A DNA stretch of 64,000 nucleotides from Mucilaginibacter daejeonensis. Lineage in GTDB: Bacteria; Bacteroidota; Bacteroidia; Sphingobacteriales; Sphingobacteriaceae. The translations under genes were made by a program, and so were the position numbers. The stretch is from positions 3,844,001 through 3,908,000 of the forward strand of contig NZ_CP086068.1 of NCBI RefSeq assembly GCF_020783335.1, written 5' to 3'. This document shows positions 48,534 to 57,559 of this stretch, in pieces. Numbering within the stretch: the first letter of the stretch is position 1; the number at the start of each line of letters is the position of its first letter. The notes under the pieces were generated by a model that was not told the origin of the DNA, did no database searches, and saw only the letters and a program-made list of their open reading frames with translations.

Positions 48534-50115
48534 ATTGATCCTTTGTCCATTGCTGATCCAGCGTGCGCCATATCTGCAATGGGTTATCGTCCTTTAATTC
48601 GTCGGGCAGGTTGGCGTTATCCCAGCCCTGCCAGGCCAGGGGTCTTACAAAGCGGCGGATGGCCGATGTACCTACCGAGGTGAAACGGCTATCGCTGGTG
48701 GCCGGGAAAGGGCCGCCATGCTGCATGGCCGCGCAAACCTCCACACCCGTGGGCACGCTATTTAAAATGATGCGGCCTGCCAGTTCGGCGGCCTGATCGA
48801 TCAGCGGGCGGAAATGCGTTAACTCATCGGCGTTGGCCATAAAGGTAACGGTAAGTTGCCCCGGCAATGTACCGATCAGCTGTGCCAGTTGCTGTTCATC
48901 ATCGGCCACCACTAACAGTGAATATGGGCCGAACACTTCTTCAGCTAGATGCGGATCGTTGATCAGCTGCTGGGCGGTCACACGGGCAACGGTTGCCAGC
49001 GCCTGATTTTCGGCGCCCTCCCGCTTAAGTTCAGATGAAGCGATCACCGACACCCCCTGATTATCCAGCATTTGCTTCACTTTGCCGGTATAGTTTTGGT
49101 ATATACCGGGGGTTAGCATGGTAGCCGACGGGATGGCGGTGATGGCGGCTTTTAAATTCTCTTCCAAAACATCCAAGGCCGGCGACCTTACGGCCAGCAA
49201 CAGACCCGGGTTGGTACAGAACTGCCCCGCCCCTAACGTGATCGATGCGGCATATTGGTTGGCCAGCTCGGCCGCGCGGCTGTTGAGCACCCCCGGCAAC
49301 AAGATCACCGGGTTGATGCTGCCCATCTCGGCAAATACCGGTATAGGCACCCCGCGCTGGCGGGCTATCTTCTCTAACGCCATACCACCGTTGTACGATC
49401 CTGTAAAGGTAACAGCTTTGGTGTGCGGATGCTTAACGAGTGCCTCACCCACGGTGTAGCTATCATCATACAAAATAGAGAACACGCCTTCGGGGATATC
49501 ATGAGCGATGGCCGCCATGTGGATGGCCTCTGCCACCAAAGCGCTGGTACCCGGATGCGCCGGGTGCGCTTTGACCACCACCGGACAACCGGCCGCTAAG
49601 GCCGAAGCCGTATCGCCGCCCGCTACCGAAAACGCCAATGGAAAGTTACTGGCACCGAACACTACTACAGGACCAATAGGCACCAGCATTTTACGGATAT
49701 CGGGCTTGGGCAAAGGTTGCCTTGAAGCATCGGCGGTGTCGATCACTGCCTCTACCCATGAACCTTCCTCTACCACGTTGGCGAACAAGCGCAGCTGGCC
49801 GGTGGTACGGCCTAACTCACCTTGTAAACGTGCCAGCGGCAAACCACTCTCGGTCGACGCACGCTCAGTAAGTGCAGGCGCAATGGCTTCTATACCTTCA
49901 GCTATAGCGCGCAGGAAAGCTGCTTTTTGATCTTTACCGATATGCTTGAACCGGGCATGCGCCGCCACGGCCAACTGCATAGCCTGATCCACCAATTCCT
50001 GGCTGGCCGGGAAAAAGTTCCCATCCAACTCCTTGCCGGTGGCAGGATCGGTAGCCTTGAAGGCTGCCGTATCGGTATCTATATAGGCGAAACCTATCAA
50101 GTTCCTTCCGTCCAT
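48523..50115 (-). CDS. 2-oxoglutarate semialdehyde (2,5-dioxovalerate) dehydrogenase
   Basis: 530 residues of the aldehyde dehydrogenase superfamily, the NADP-type class long relative to most ALDHs. Landmarks are VVFGASNFPLAFSVAGGDTAS, the catalytic-glutamate region VFAEMGSINPV and the catalytic cysteine in GAGQFCTNPGL. It oxidises 2-oxoglutarate semialdehyde, made by the deaminase upstream, to 2-oxoglutarate, which enters the TCA cycle. It is 10 bp downstream of the deaminase gene and overlaps the epimerase gene. Confidence 0.92.
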   Translation of the reverse strand: MDGRNLIGFAYIDTDTAAFKATDPATGKELDGNFFPASQELVDQAMQLAVAAHARFKHIGKDQKAAFLRAIAEGIEAIAPALTERASTESGLPLARLQGELGRTTGQLRLFANVVEEGSWVEAVIDTADASRQPLPKPDIRKMLVPIGPVVVFGASNFPLAFSVAGGDTASALAAGCPVVVKAHPAHPGTSALVAEAIHMAAIAHDIPEGVFSILYDDSYTVGEALVKHPHTKAVTFTGSYNGGMALEKIARQRGVPIPVFAEMGSINPVILLPGVLNSRAAELANQYAASITLGAGQFCTNPGLLLAVRSPALDVLEENLKAAITAIPSATMLTPGIYQNYTGKVKQMLDNQGVSVIASSELKREGAENQALATVARVTAQQLINDPHLAEEVFGPYSLLVVADDEQQLAQLIGTLPGQLTVTFMANADELTHFRPLIDQAAELAGRIILNSVPTGVEVCAAMQHGGPFPATSDSRFTSVGTSAIRRFVRPLAWQGWDNANLPDELKDDNPLQIWRTLDQQWTKDQYGK

Positions 50116-50125
50116 CTAAAATAAA

Positions 50126-51061
50126 TTAGGCGTTGGCCAGTTCCAGTTTACCCCAGCTATCGGCCGGTAACTCAGGACGGGCCTCTAACGCAGTGTTGAT
50201 GATGTTCAATACGTGCTCACGCTCGGCACCTTTAATGGCCAAACGTGGCGCTCTTACGGTCTCGGTACCCAGGCCGGTGCAAGCCTCGGCCAGTTTAATG
50301 TATTGTACCAGTTTAGGATGGATGTCCAGCTCCAGCACAGGCAGGAACCAGCGGTAAATGGCCAAAGCCTCCTCTATCCTGCCAGCCTTGGCCAAACGGA
50401 ATATGGCCACGGTCTCTTTAGGGAACGCGTTCACCAAACCTGCCACCCAACCATCGGCACCGATGCAAAGGCTTTCCAGAGCCAGGGTATCCACACCGGT
50501 AAGCACGCTGAAACGGCTGCCGAACTGGCTTTGCATACGGATAACGTTACTGGTATCGCGGGTCGATTCTTTAACCGCTTGTATATTATCAAAAGCGGCC
50601 ATCTCCTCGAACATCTCTAATGTTACCTTGATGCCGTAATCTACCGGGTTGTTGTAGATCATGATCGGCAGGGCCACGTTCTTGGCCACGTCGGTAAAGT
50701 AGGTCACGGTCTCGTGGGCGTCGGCTTTGTAACGCATAGGGGGCAACAGCATCAAACCATCGGCACCGGCATCTAATGCCTTTTTGCCCAGGTCGATCGC
50801 TACTTTGGTAGCTTGCTCGGCTATATTGCTGATCACTGGTACGCGGCCGTTCACCAGCGCCACGGTATGTTCAACAAGTTGTATCTTCTCTTCGTTACTT
50901 AATACACTGGCCTCACCTAACGATCCGCCCAGCACGATACCGTCAACACCGGCCTCCAGTTGAGCCTCGATGCCCTTGTCAAATACAACAAGGTCAAGTT
51001 GATCATCAGTAGTGAATTTTGTGGTGACCGCAGGGTACACGCCTTTCCAGGTAACTTTCAT
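50126..51061 (-). CDS. Delta-1-pyrroline-4-hydroxy-2-carboxylate deaminase (DapA family)
   Basis: 311 residues from the ATG complementary to 51059-51061; the ATG seven codons earlier lies inside the predicted promoter and is rejected. A DapA-type TIM barrel with catalytic tyrosine Y136 (IYNNPVDYG) and Schiff-base lysine K164 (AVKEST); the phosphate-like loop is GGSLGE instead of GTTGE. In hydroxyproline loci this family member deaminates and dehydrates the pyrroline intermediate to 2-oxoglutarate semialdehyde. It is the first gene of the operon. Confidence 0.92.
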   Translation of the reverse strand: MKVTWKGVYPAVTTKFTTDDQLDLVVFDKGIEAQLEAGVDGIVLGGSLGEASVLSNEEKIQLVEHTVALVNGRVPVISNIAEQATKVAIDLGKKALDAGADGLMLLPPMRYKADAHETVTYFTDVAKNVALPIMIYNNPVDYGIKVTLEMFEEMAAFDNIQAVKESTRDTSNVIRMQSQFGSRFSVLTGVDTLALESLCIGADGWVAGLVNAFPKETVAIFRLAKAGRIEEALAIYRWFLPVLELDIHPKLVQYIKLAEACTGLGTETVRAPRLAIKGAEREHVLNIINTALEARPELPADSWGKLELANA

Positions 51062-51079
51062 ATTATGCTTGATTTTATG

Positions 51080-51087
51080 CAAAACTA
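51080..51087 (-). promoter_or_regulatory. -7 box of the hydroxyproline operon
   Basis: TAGTTTTG on the minus strand matches TAnnTTTG, and a start about 7 nt downstream would leave a short leader before the ATG at 51061. A clear -33 box was not found. The 240-bp region up to 51302 separates the divergent operon and arabinofuranosidase genes and presumably holds the AraC-type operator sites. Confidence 0.5.
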
Positions 51088-51302
51088 TATCGAACGCTTT
51101 GCAAATTTCAGCCGGGAATTAACCACATATGGCTTGATTTTAACATAATAATGTTCACTACTCCCCTTAACAGTTAATATATGGCCAGCATCGGTCAATA
51201 TTTAACTCATAAGCGCTTGCTGATATCTTTACATTTGAGTTAACGGCTGTTGCATATGCTCCACCAAGGCGCGCTCCGGCCTTTCCCTTACCCCTAATTA
51301 AA

Positions 51303-53702
51303 ATGAGATACCGTTATTTGATGATGGCCGGCATGTCGCTGCTGTATGTTCAGCGGTCGGCCGCCCAGCAAAAAGATTACCGTATTCAGCCGGTGGCCTT
51401 CACCAGCGTGCAGGTGAACGATGCCTTTTGGAAGCCCAAGATGGATGTGAACGCCACCGTGACCATACCTTACGTGCTACAGAAATGTCGGGAGAACGGC
51501 CGCGTCGACAACTTTTTGCGCGCCGCCAAAAAGATGGACGGCGACAAGCTGACCGAGTACCCGTTCGATGATACCGACATTTATAAGGTGATCGAAGGAG
51601 CATCATATGCCATGCAGGTAAAGGACGACCCTAAGCTGGACCATTATGTAGATACCCTGATCCAGATCATTGGGCAGGCGCAGGAACCTGATGGTTATCT
51701 CTACACCTTCCGCACCATTAACCCCGCCAAACCGCACCCCTGGGTAGGCGAAAAACGCTGGCAAAAGGAGGAAGAGCTCAGCCACGAACTGTACAACTCC
51801 GGGCATTTATTTGAGGCCGCGGCCGCTCACTATACGGCCACCGGTAAAAGGACCCTGCTCAACATCGCCCTCAAGAACGCCGACCTGCTGGTGCGCGACC
51901 TTGGCCCCGGCAAGGAGAAAATATACCCGGGCCACCAAGTGGTGGAGATCGGGTTGGTGCGTTTGTACCGCATCACCAAACAGAAAAAGTATCTTGACCT
52001 GGCCAAGCACTTTTTAGATATACGCGGGCCCGGCGGCACTGAATACAACCAGGCCGATAAACGCCCAGCCGACCAGCACGCCGCCGAAGGCCATGCCGTA
52101 AGAGCTGCTTATATGTACACCGGAATGGCCGACGTGGCCGCCCTCACCGGCGACAAGACCTACCTGACCGCCATTGATGATATTTGGAAAGATGTGATCG
52201 GCCATAAACTTTACCTGACCGGCGGCATAGGTGCTACCGGTAATGGCGAGGCCTTTGGTGCCAATTATCAGTTACCTAACATGTCGGCCTATGCCGAAAC
52301 GTGTGCTTCCATTGCCAATGTGTACTGGAACAACCGCATGTTCCTGCTGCATGGTGATGCCCGCTACATTGATGTGCTGGAACGTACGCTTTACAACGGC
52401 CTGCTATCGGGCGTATCGCTCAGCGGCGACCATTTCTTTTACCCCAACCCGCTGGCATCCATGGGTCAGCATGCGCGGAGCGCCTGGTTCAGTTGCGCAT
52501 GCTGCATCTCAAACATGACCCGCTTTTTGCCGTCGGTACCAGGCTATGTCTACGCCGTGTCGGGCAATGATCTTTACGTGAACTTGTTCATGGGCAACCA
52601 TTCGACCATCATGCTCCCAGCCACCAAAGTGAACATAAGCCAAACCACCGATTACCCTTGGCAGGGCACCATCAAGATCAATGTTGACCCGGATAAGGCC
52701 TCAGCATTCGCACTGAAGGTCCGTATACCGGGCTGGGCGCAGGGTCAACCGATCCCAGGCGACCTTTATACTTATGCTGCTTCGGCAAGCCGACCGGTAA
52801 GTTTATTGGTGAACGGCAAGCCGGTACCCATGCCTTTACAGCTGACCAATGGTTACGCCACCATCAACAAGATCTGGAAAAAAGGCGACGTAGTGACCCT
52901 GGAGTTGCCCATGGAACCGCAAAAGGTATTGGCCAACGCGCAGGTGAAAGACGATGTTGGTCGTTTCGCTATTCAGCGTGGCCCCGTCGTGTATTGCCTG
53001 GAAGGCCCCGACAACCGCGACAGTGTGGTGCAGAACATCATGATCGATAAGAACGCCCCGCTTACTTACGCCTATGAGGGTAACTTTTTAAACGGCGTGA
53101 CCACCATCAAAGCACAGGGCAGTAGCGCCAAGCGCCTGTTGAACTCTGACCAAGTGGCTACCACCCAGCAGCAGGTAAAGGCCATACCTTACTACGTCTG
53201 GAACAACCGAGGCAACAGCGAGATGACCGTGTGGATACCTTACGAGGCATCGGCCGCACGGCCAAAGGCAGCGCCTACCATTGCCGCTACCAGTAAAGTA
53301 TCGTCCTCATTACTTAAGGCCCGCAGCTTAAAGGCCATCAATGACCAATATGACCCTGAAAGTTCGGCCGATAACAATTATCCGTATTTCCACTGGTGGC
53401 CCAAGAAGAACACCACCGAATTTGTGGAATACACCTTCGATAAGCCGCACACCGTATCAAGCTCAAAAGTGTATTGGTATGATGATGGTCCGTTCGGTGG
53501 TTGCCGCGTGCCGGCCTCATACCGGATACTTTACCAGCGCGATGGCCAGTGGATGGAGGTCAAGACGACCACACCATATACCATTGCTAAAGATAGCTAC
53601 AACGCGGTGAGCTTTGACCCGGTGAACACCACCGCCTTGCGCCTTGAAGTGAAACTCCCTGTTGATAATTCGACCGGCATACATGAATGGATCGTTAAAT
53701 AA
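51303..53702 (+). CDS. GH127 beta-L-arabinofuranosidase
   Basis: 799 residues with a signal peptide ending RSAAQ (about 22). An (alpha/alpha)6 catalytic barrel (about 30-430) is followed by beta-sandwich domains, the last resembling a discoidin/F5-8 module (YWYDDGPFGGCRVPASYRI). The zinc/cysteine active site of HypBA1-like enzymes is conserved: E332-x-C334 in AETCAS and C400-C401 in SCACC, corresponding to the acid/base, zinc ligands and cysteine nucleophile. These enzymes remove beta-L-arabinofuranose from hydroxyproline-linked arabino-oligosaccharides. It is divergent from the hydroxyproline operon. Confidence 0.93.
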   Translation: MRYRYLMMAGMSLLYVQRSAAQQKDYRIQPVAFTSVQVNDAFWKPKMDVNATVTIPYVLQKCRENGRVDNFLRAAKKMDGDKLTEYPFDDTDIYKVIEGASYAMQVKDDPKLDHYVDTLIQIIGQAQEPDGYLYTFRTINPAKPHPWVGEKRWQKEEELSHELYNSGHLFEAAAAHYTATGKRTLLNIALKNADLLVRDLGPGKEKIYPGHQVVEIGLVRLYRITKQKKYLDLAKHFLDIRGPGGTEYNQADKRPADQHAAEGHAVRAAYMYTGMADVAALTGDKTYLTAIDDIWKDVIGHKLYLTGGIGATGNGEAFGANYQLPNMSAYAETCASIANVYWNNRMFLLHGDARYIDVLERTLYNGLLSGVSLSGDHFFYPNPLASMGQHARSAWFSCACCISNMTRFLPSVPGYVYAVSGNDLYVNLFMGNHSTIMLPATKVNISQTTDYPWQGTIKINVDPDKASAFALKVRIPGWAQGQPIPGDLYTYAASASRPVSLLVNGKPVPMPLQLTNGYATINKIWKKGDVVTLELPMEPQKVLANAQVKDDVGRFAIQRGPVVYCLEGPDNRDSVVQNIMIDKNAPLTYAYEGNFLNGVTTIKAQGSSAKRLLNSDQVATTQQQVKAIPYYVWNNRGNSEMTVWIPYEASAARPKAAPTIAATSKVSSSLLKARSLKAINDQYDPESSADNNYPYFHWWPKKNTTEFVEYTFDKPHTVSSSKVYWYDDGPFGGCRVPASYRILYQRDGQWMEVKTTTPYTIAKDSYNAVSFDPVNTTALRLEVKLPVDNSTGIHEWIVK

Positions 53703-53719
53703 CATCGACACTAAGCTAA

Positions 53720-56074
53720 ATGACCAATATTAAACTCTGCATAACCGCGCTGCTGATCGGCCAAGCCACACTTTCATCGGCACAATCATACGTGCCTGAG
53801 CAACGGGATGCCAGGATAAAGGTACAGCCCAAAGTACCCATCAAGGCTTACAGCTTCCCGTTGCAGGACGTGCGACTACTGGATGGCCCTTTTAAAAAGG
53901 CCATGGATGCCGATGCCCGTTACCTACTATCCGTGGACCCTGACCGTTTACTGGCTGCCTTCCGGGCGCACTCAGGCCTTAAGCCCAAAGGCCAGATGTA
54001 CGGCGGCTGGGAGTCGACCGGGCTGGCGGGCCACACGCTGGGCCATTACCTATCGGCCTGTTCTATGCAATATGCCTCAAGTGGCGACCCTAAGTTCCTG
54101 AGCCGGGTCAACTACCTGGTGAACGAACTGGACGAATGTCAAAAGGCCCGCAAAACGGGTTACATAGGTGCCATACCTAAAGAGGATAGCCTATGGACAG
54201 ATGTTGCGGCCGGCCGCATCCAAAGCCACGGTTTCGACCTGAACGGAGCATGGTCACCCTGGTACACGGTTCATAAGATCATGGCAGGTTTGCTGGACGC
54301 TTACCTCTATTGCCATAATATCAAAGCCCTCAACATTGAGCAACGCATGGCCGACTGGACCGGCAACACGGTAAAAGGTTTGGACGACCAAGTGATGCAG
54401 AAGATGCTACTGTGCGAATATGGCGGTATGGCCGAGACGCTGGTGAACACCTATGCCCTCACCGGAAACAAGAAGTACCTTGACCTAAGCTACCGCTTTT
54501 ATGACCGCCGTATACTGGACTCACTGGCCGCTAAAAAGGATGTGCTTCCGGGTAAGCATTCCAACACGCAGATCCCCAAGATCATTGCCAGTGCCCGCCG
54601 TTATGAACTCACCGGCGACCAGCGCGACGCCACCATAGCTAAATATTTTTGGGATGTGGTGGTGAACCAGCACTCGTACGTGACCGGCGGCAACAGCAAT
54701 TACGAATACTTGGGCCCGCCGGGCAAACTGAACGATCAGCTGACCGATAATACAACCGAGACCTGCAACACGTACAACATGCTCAAGCTCACGCGGCACT
54801 TGTACAGTGTAGAGCCATCTGCTTATTTGATGGACCATTACGAAAAGAGCTTGTACAACCACATCCTGGCCTCGCAGAACCACGAAAATGGCATGATGTG
54901 CTACTTTGTTCCGTTGCGCATGGGTGGCCAAAAGGAGTTCAGCACACCGTTCGAGACCTTTACCTGCTGCGTGGGTTCGGGTATGGAGAACCATGTGAAG
55001 TATGGCGAGAGCATCTATTTCAAGGGATCTGACGGGAGCCTGTATGTTAATCTGTTCATTCCTTCGGTATTGAAATGGAAAGAAAAAGGTGTGACCATTA
55101 AGCAGGAAACATTGATCCCGGCTAATGACCACACTACCTTGACCGTTAACACCGCCAAACCATCGGCCTTTGCCATGCGCATCCGCAAGCCGCGCTGGGC
55201 CGGGGCCGTTACGGTGACCGTTAATGGCAAACCTCAGGACGTGATCCTGAACAATGGCTACATCACCATTGACCGCAAATGGCGTAACAATGATGTGGTG
55301 ACCATCACCTTGCCGGCAAGTTTTTATACCGAGGCCATGCCCGACAATGCCGCCCGCCAGGCCATATTTTACGGGCCGGTGTTACTGGCCGGCGTATTAG
55401 GCAAAACAGAACCCGACCCTGTAAGCGGCAAACCGGTACTGGTGACCAACAACGGCACCGTAACCGACCGCATACGTACGGTGGATCAAAGGAAACTGAT
55501 CTTCCGCACCGCAGGTGCCGGCGTTCCTAACGATGTGGAGCTTATCCCTTTTGCTCAAGTGCAGGATGATCACTACAATGTGTATTGGGACGTGTTCAAC
55601 GCCCAGACCTGGGCCAAACAACAAAAGATATACGAGGCCGAAAAGAAAGCGGCACAAGAACTCGATGCACGGACCGTAGACATTTTACGCATGGGCGAGA
55701 TGCAGCCTGAACGCGACCATGACCTGACCGGCGAACACACCACCACCGGTGATGCTCATGGCCGCAAGTGGCGCGCTGCCGAAGGCGGGAGCCTGTCATT
55801 CAAGATGAAGGTAGCGCCAGGTGTGGCCAACACGCTCATGTGTACCTACTGGGGCATGGACAACCGTGGCCGCACCTTTGATATTTTGGTAGATGGCGCA
55901 CAGATCGCCACCGAGAACCTTGACCATTACAAAGAGAGCCGCTTTTACGATATCAAATACCCCATTCCAGCCAACGTGACCGGCAACAAGCGCGAGGTGA
56001 CCATCACGTTTGCACCCAAGCCCAACAACGCCGCTGGACCTGTTTATGGCTGTCGTGTGATCAAAGATCAGTAG
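53720..56074 (+). CDS. GH127/GH146-type beta-L-arabinofuranosidase
   Basis: 784 residues, signal peptide ending SSAQ (about 22). The catalytic barrel (about 45-430) has the same active-site signature as its neighbour, E347-x-C349 (TTETCNT) and C416-C417 (FTCCVGSG), but overall similarity is low, and the pattern PFETFTCCVGSGMENHVKYG fits the DUF1680 group that includes GH146. C-terminal beta domains follow, the last around 665-784 (YWGMDNRGRTFDILVDG). Only 17 bp separate it from the GH127 gene, so the pair is an operon. Different linkages on the same glycan are likely targets. Confidence 0.9.
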   Translation: MTNIKLCITALLIGQATLSSAQSYVPEQRDARIKVQPKVPIKAYSFPLQDVRLLDGPFKKAMDADARYLLSVDPDRLLAAFRAHSGLKPKGQMYGGWESTGLAGHTLGHYLSACSMQYASSGDPKFLSRVNYLVNELDECQKARKTGYIGAIPKEDSLWTDVAAGRIQSHGFDLNGAWSPWYTVHKIMAGLLDAYLYCHNIKALNIEQRMADWTGNTVKGLDDQVMQKMLLCEYGGMAETLVNTYALTGNKKYLDLSYRFYDRRILDSLAAKKDVLPGKHSNTQIPKIIASARRYELTGDQRDATIAKYFWDVVVNQHSYVTGGNSNYEYLGPPGKLNDQLTDNTTETCNTYNMLKLTRHLYSVEPSAYLMDHYEKSLYNHILASQNHENGMMCYFVPLRMGGQKEFSTPFETFTCCVGSGMENHVKYGESIYFKGSDGSLYVNLFIPSVLKWKEKGVTIKQETLIPANDHTTLTVNTAKPSAFAMRIRKPRWAGAVTVTVNGKPQDVILNNGYITIDRKWRNNDVVTITLPASFYTEAMPDNAARQAIFYGPVLLAGVLGKTEPDPVSGKPVLVTNNGTVTDRIRTVDQRKLIFRTAGAGVPNDVELIPFAQVQDDHYNVYWDVFNAQTWAKQQKIYEAEKKAAQELDARTVDILRMGEMQPERDHDLTGEHTTTGDAHGRKWRAAEGGSLSFKMKVAPGVANTLMCTYWGMDNRGRTFDILVDGAQIATENLDHYKESRFYDIKYPIPANVTGNKREVTITFAPKPNNAAGPVYGCRVIKDQ

Positions 56075-56085
56075 CATCGCTTAAG

Positions 56086-56116
56086 AAAAAAGCTGGCCCG
56101 GTGGGTCAGCTTTTTT
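56086..56116 (+). terminator. Terminator of the arabinofuranosidase operon
   Basis: Stem AAAAAAGCTGGCCC with GGGTCAGCTTTTTT (one G-T pair), a 3-nt loop and T run, 11 bp after the stop codon. Confidence 0.85.
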
Positions 56117-56140
56117 AATTGGAAATGACTTTAAACAAGA

Positions 56141-56168
56141 AAGCCCCTTAGCGTTAACTAAGAGGCTT
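56141..56168 (-). terminator. tRNA-Phe terminator
   Basis: On the minus strand AAGCCTCTTAG pairs with CTAAGGGGCTT around a 6-nt loop, followed by T-rich sequence, immediately after the tRNA 3' end. Confidence 0.7.
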
Positions 56169-56178
56169 CTGACGTTTG

Positions 56179-56251
56179 TGGTACCAACTGGGATCGAACC
56201 AGTGACACAAGGATTTTCAGTCCTTTGCTCTACCATCTGAGCTATGGTACC
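56179..56251 (-). tRNA. tRNA-Phe (GAA)
   Basis: 73 nt on the minus strand. The acceptor stem is GGTACCA with TGGTACC, discriminator A, CCA not encoded. D arm GCTCAGATGGTAGAGC, anticodon stem AAGGA/TCCTT with loop CTGAAAA (anticodon GAA) and T arm with TTCGATC are all intact. Its 5' end is 50 bp from an integrase gene. Confidence 0.97.
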
Positions 56252-56301
56252 AGCAGCGTTTTTGAGCTTTAAGACACAATCCGTCGCCAAAATGGCGCCA
56301 A

Positions 56302-57486
56302 ATGACCTATACAGCTCCTTCCATCGTAACAAGCGATGACTTAAGAAAAAAATCATACATAACCTTCTACTACGGCACAGAACGGGTTCGCAAGTACAGT
56401 GCCCAATGCCTGAATTTGAAAATTGAACCGAACAGGGCGAAGTCCGTAGGTTTGCGGAATGAATTACTTGAAAGACTGCGCTTCGAGTATCACAAAGCAT
56501 TAGATGCAGGTACATACGGTATACCGATAACCAACTCATCACAACCGTCATCCGATATCATACAGTCAGAACTACCCCACAGCGCAATAAATGAACCTGA
56601 GGCACAAACAACGCAGGCCCTATTACAAGAGTCCTTAAATGAAAAGCTGAACTCCGATTTGAGCAGAAGCTATAAACGAGATCTTAAAACCATACACAAG
56701 GAGTTCTTAGCTTTCTTAACCGACGCCGAAAGAGTCTCACCTATAAATGATATATCAACCGCTAGGGTGCAGAAGTTTCTAAGTCGTTATGGTTCATCCG
56801 GCACCTACTATATGAACAAGCGTAGGAACCTAGCTGTTCTCTTCAATTTCGCGGCCGGACTAGAAGACAAACAGCTTAAAACCGTTAAAGCTACATCGAG
56901 GCGCAAGTCCAAGGCCAAGCTCCACGAAAAGTATGAGAAACAACAACTCAAACCTATACTGGAGTTTCTCAAAGAAAAGCATTTCAACTTGTACGTATGT
57001 TGTCTTCTCACATACAGCTCTTGGTTGAGGCCTCATGAGGAAATCCGCCTCCTAACGCCCCACGACTTCAAAAAAGGTTTGACGGAAGTTCACCTTACAG
57101 GCGCAGAGAACAAAGGGAGACAGGTTAGAATAGTCCATATTCCTGAATATGCCCGGGATTACATAGCCAAGATGCTAACTGGTCTACAGCGTAACGACAA
57201 TCTATTTAGCCGCTGCCCCGAACCCTTCAATGAGTCTTATTTCAACACAGCCTGGTCACGTATGTACAAGAAGATGGCTAAGGTCAGCTTAATACACGAA
57301 AATCAAACAATTTACTCTTTTCGTCATACAGCAGCCGTGGAGGTATATAGACGTACCAAAGATGTACACCTACTGCAAAAGCTACTAGGACATTCATCCA
57401 TTGTAGTTACATTAAAATACTTGCGTAGCTTGGGCGAATTGAACAGCGAAGAAATGAAGAACGCTGCCCCACAGCTTGACATATAA
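56302..57486 (+). CDS. Tyrosine recombinase (phage-type integrase)
   Basis: 394 residues. An N-terminal arm-binding region, a SAM-like core-binding domain (about 110-190) and a catalytic domain (about 210-385). Catalytic residues visible are R243 (SWLRPHEEIRLL), R341 in YSFRHTAA, H364 in LGHSS and the tyrosine nucleophile Y373 (TLKYL). The usual first histidine of the HxxR motif is tyrosine here (Y338). It probably integrates and excises the element at the adjacent tRNA-Phe. Closest type is Bacteroidota conjugative-element or island integrases. Confidence 0.93.
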   Translation: MTYTAPSIVTSDDLRKKSYITFYYGTERVRKYSAQCLNLKIEPNRAKSVGLRNELLERLRFEYHKALDAGTYGIPITNSSQPSSDIIQSELPHSAINEPEAQTTQALLQESLNEKLNSDLSRSYKRDLKTIHKEFLAFLTDAERVSPINDISTARVQKFLSRYGSSGTYYMNKRRNLAVLFNFAAGLEDKQLKTVKATSRRKSKAKLHEKYEKQQLKPILEFLKEKHFNLYVCCLLTYSSWLRPHEEIRLLTPHDFKKGLTEVHLTGAENKGRQVRIVHIPEYARDYIAKMLTGLQRNDNLFSRCPEPFNESYFNTAWSRMYKKMAKVSLIHENQTIYSFRHTAAVEVYRRTKDVHLLQKLLGHSSIVVTLKYLRSLGELNSEEMKNAAPQLDI

Positions 57487-57492
57487 AGAGAA

Positions 57493-57517
57493 AGCCCATC
57501 ACTAAGCGTGGTGGGCT
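57493..57517. terminator. Hairpin between integrase and the convergent gene
   Basis: Stem AGCCCATCAC with GTGGTGGGCT (one G-T pair) and a 5-nt loop, 6 bp after the integrase stop. The T tract is weak. Confidence 0.5.
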
Positions 57518-57559
57518 AATTGCCATTGCCTCTTGGTTACTAACTGGGGGCACGAATAC

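Noticed and set aside
54521..55132. Minus-strand 203-codon frame
   Set aside because: Antisense of the second arabinofuranosidase gene, which has full motifs and family length.
56081..56551. Minus-strand open frame of 156 codons across tRNA-Phe
   Set aside because: It reads through the tRNA gene, two terminators and the start of the integrase; the protein-like part is translated tRNA sequence.
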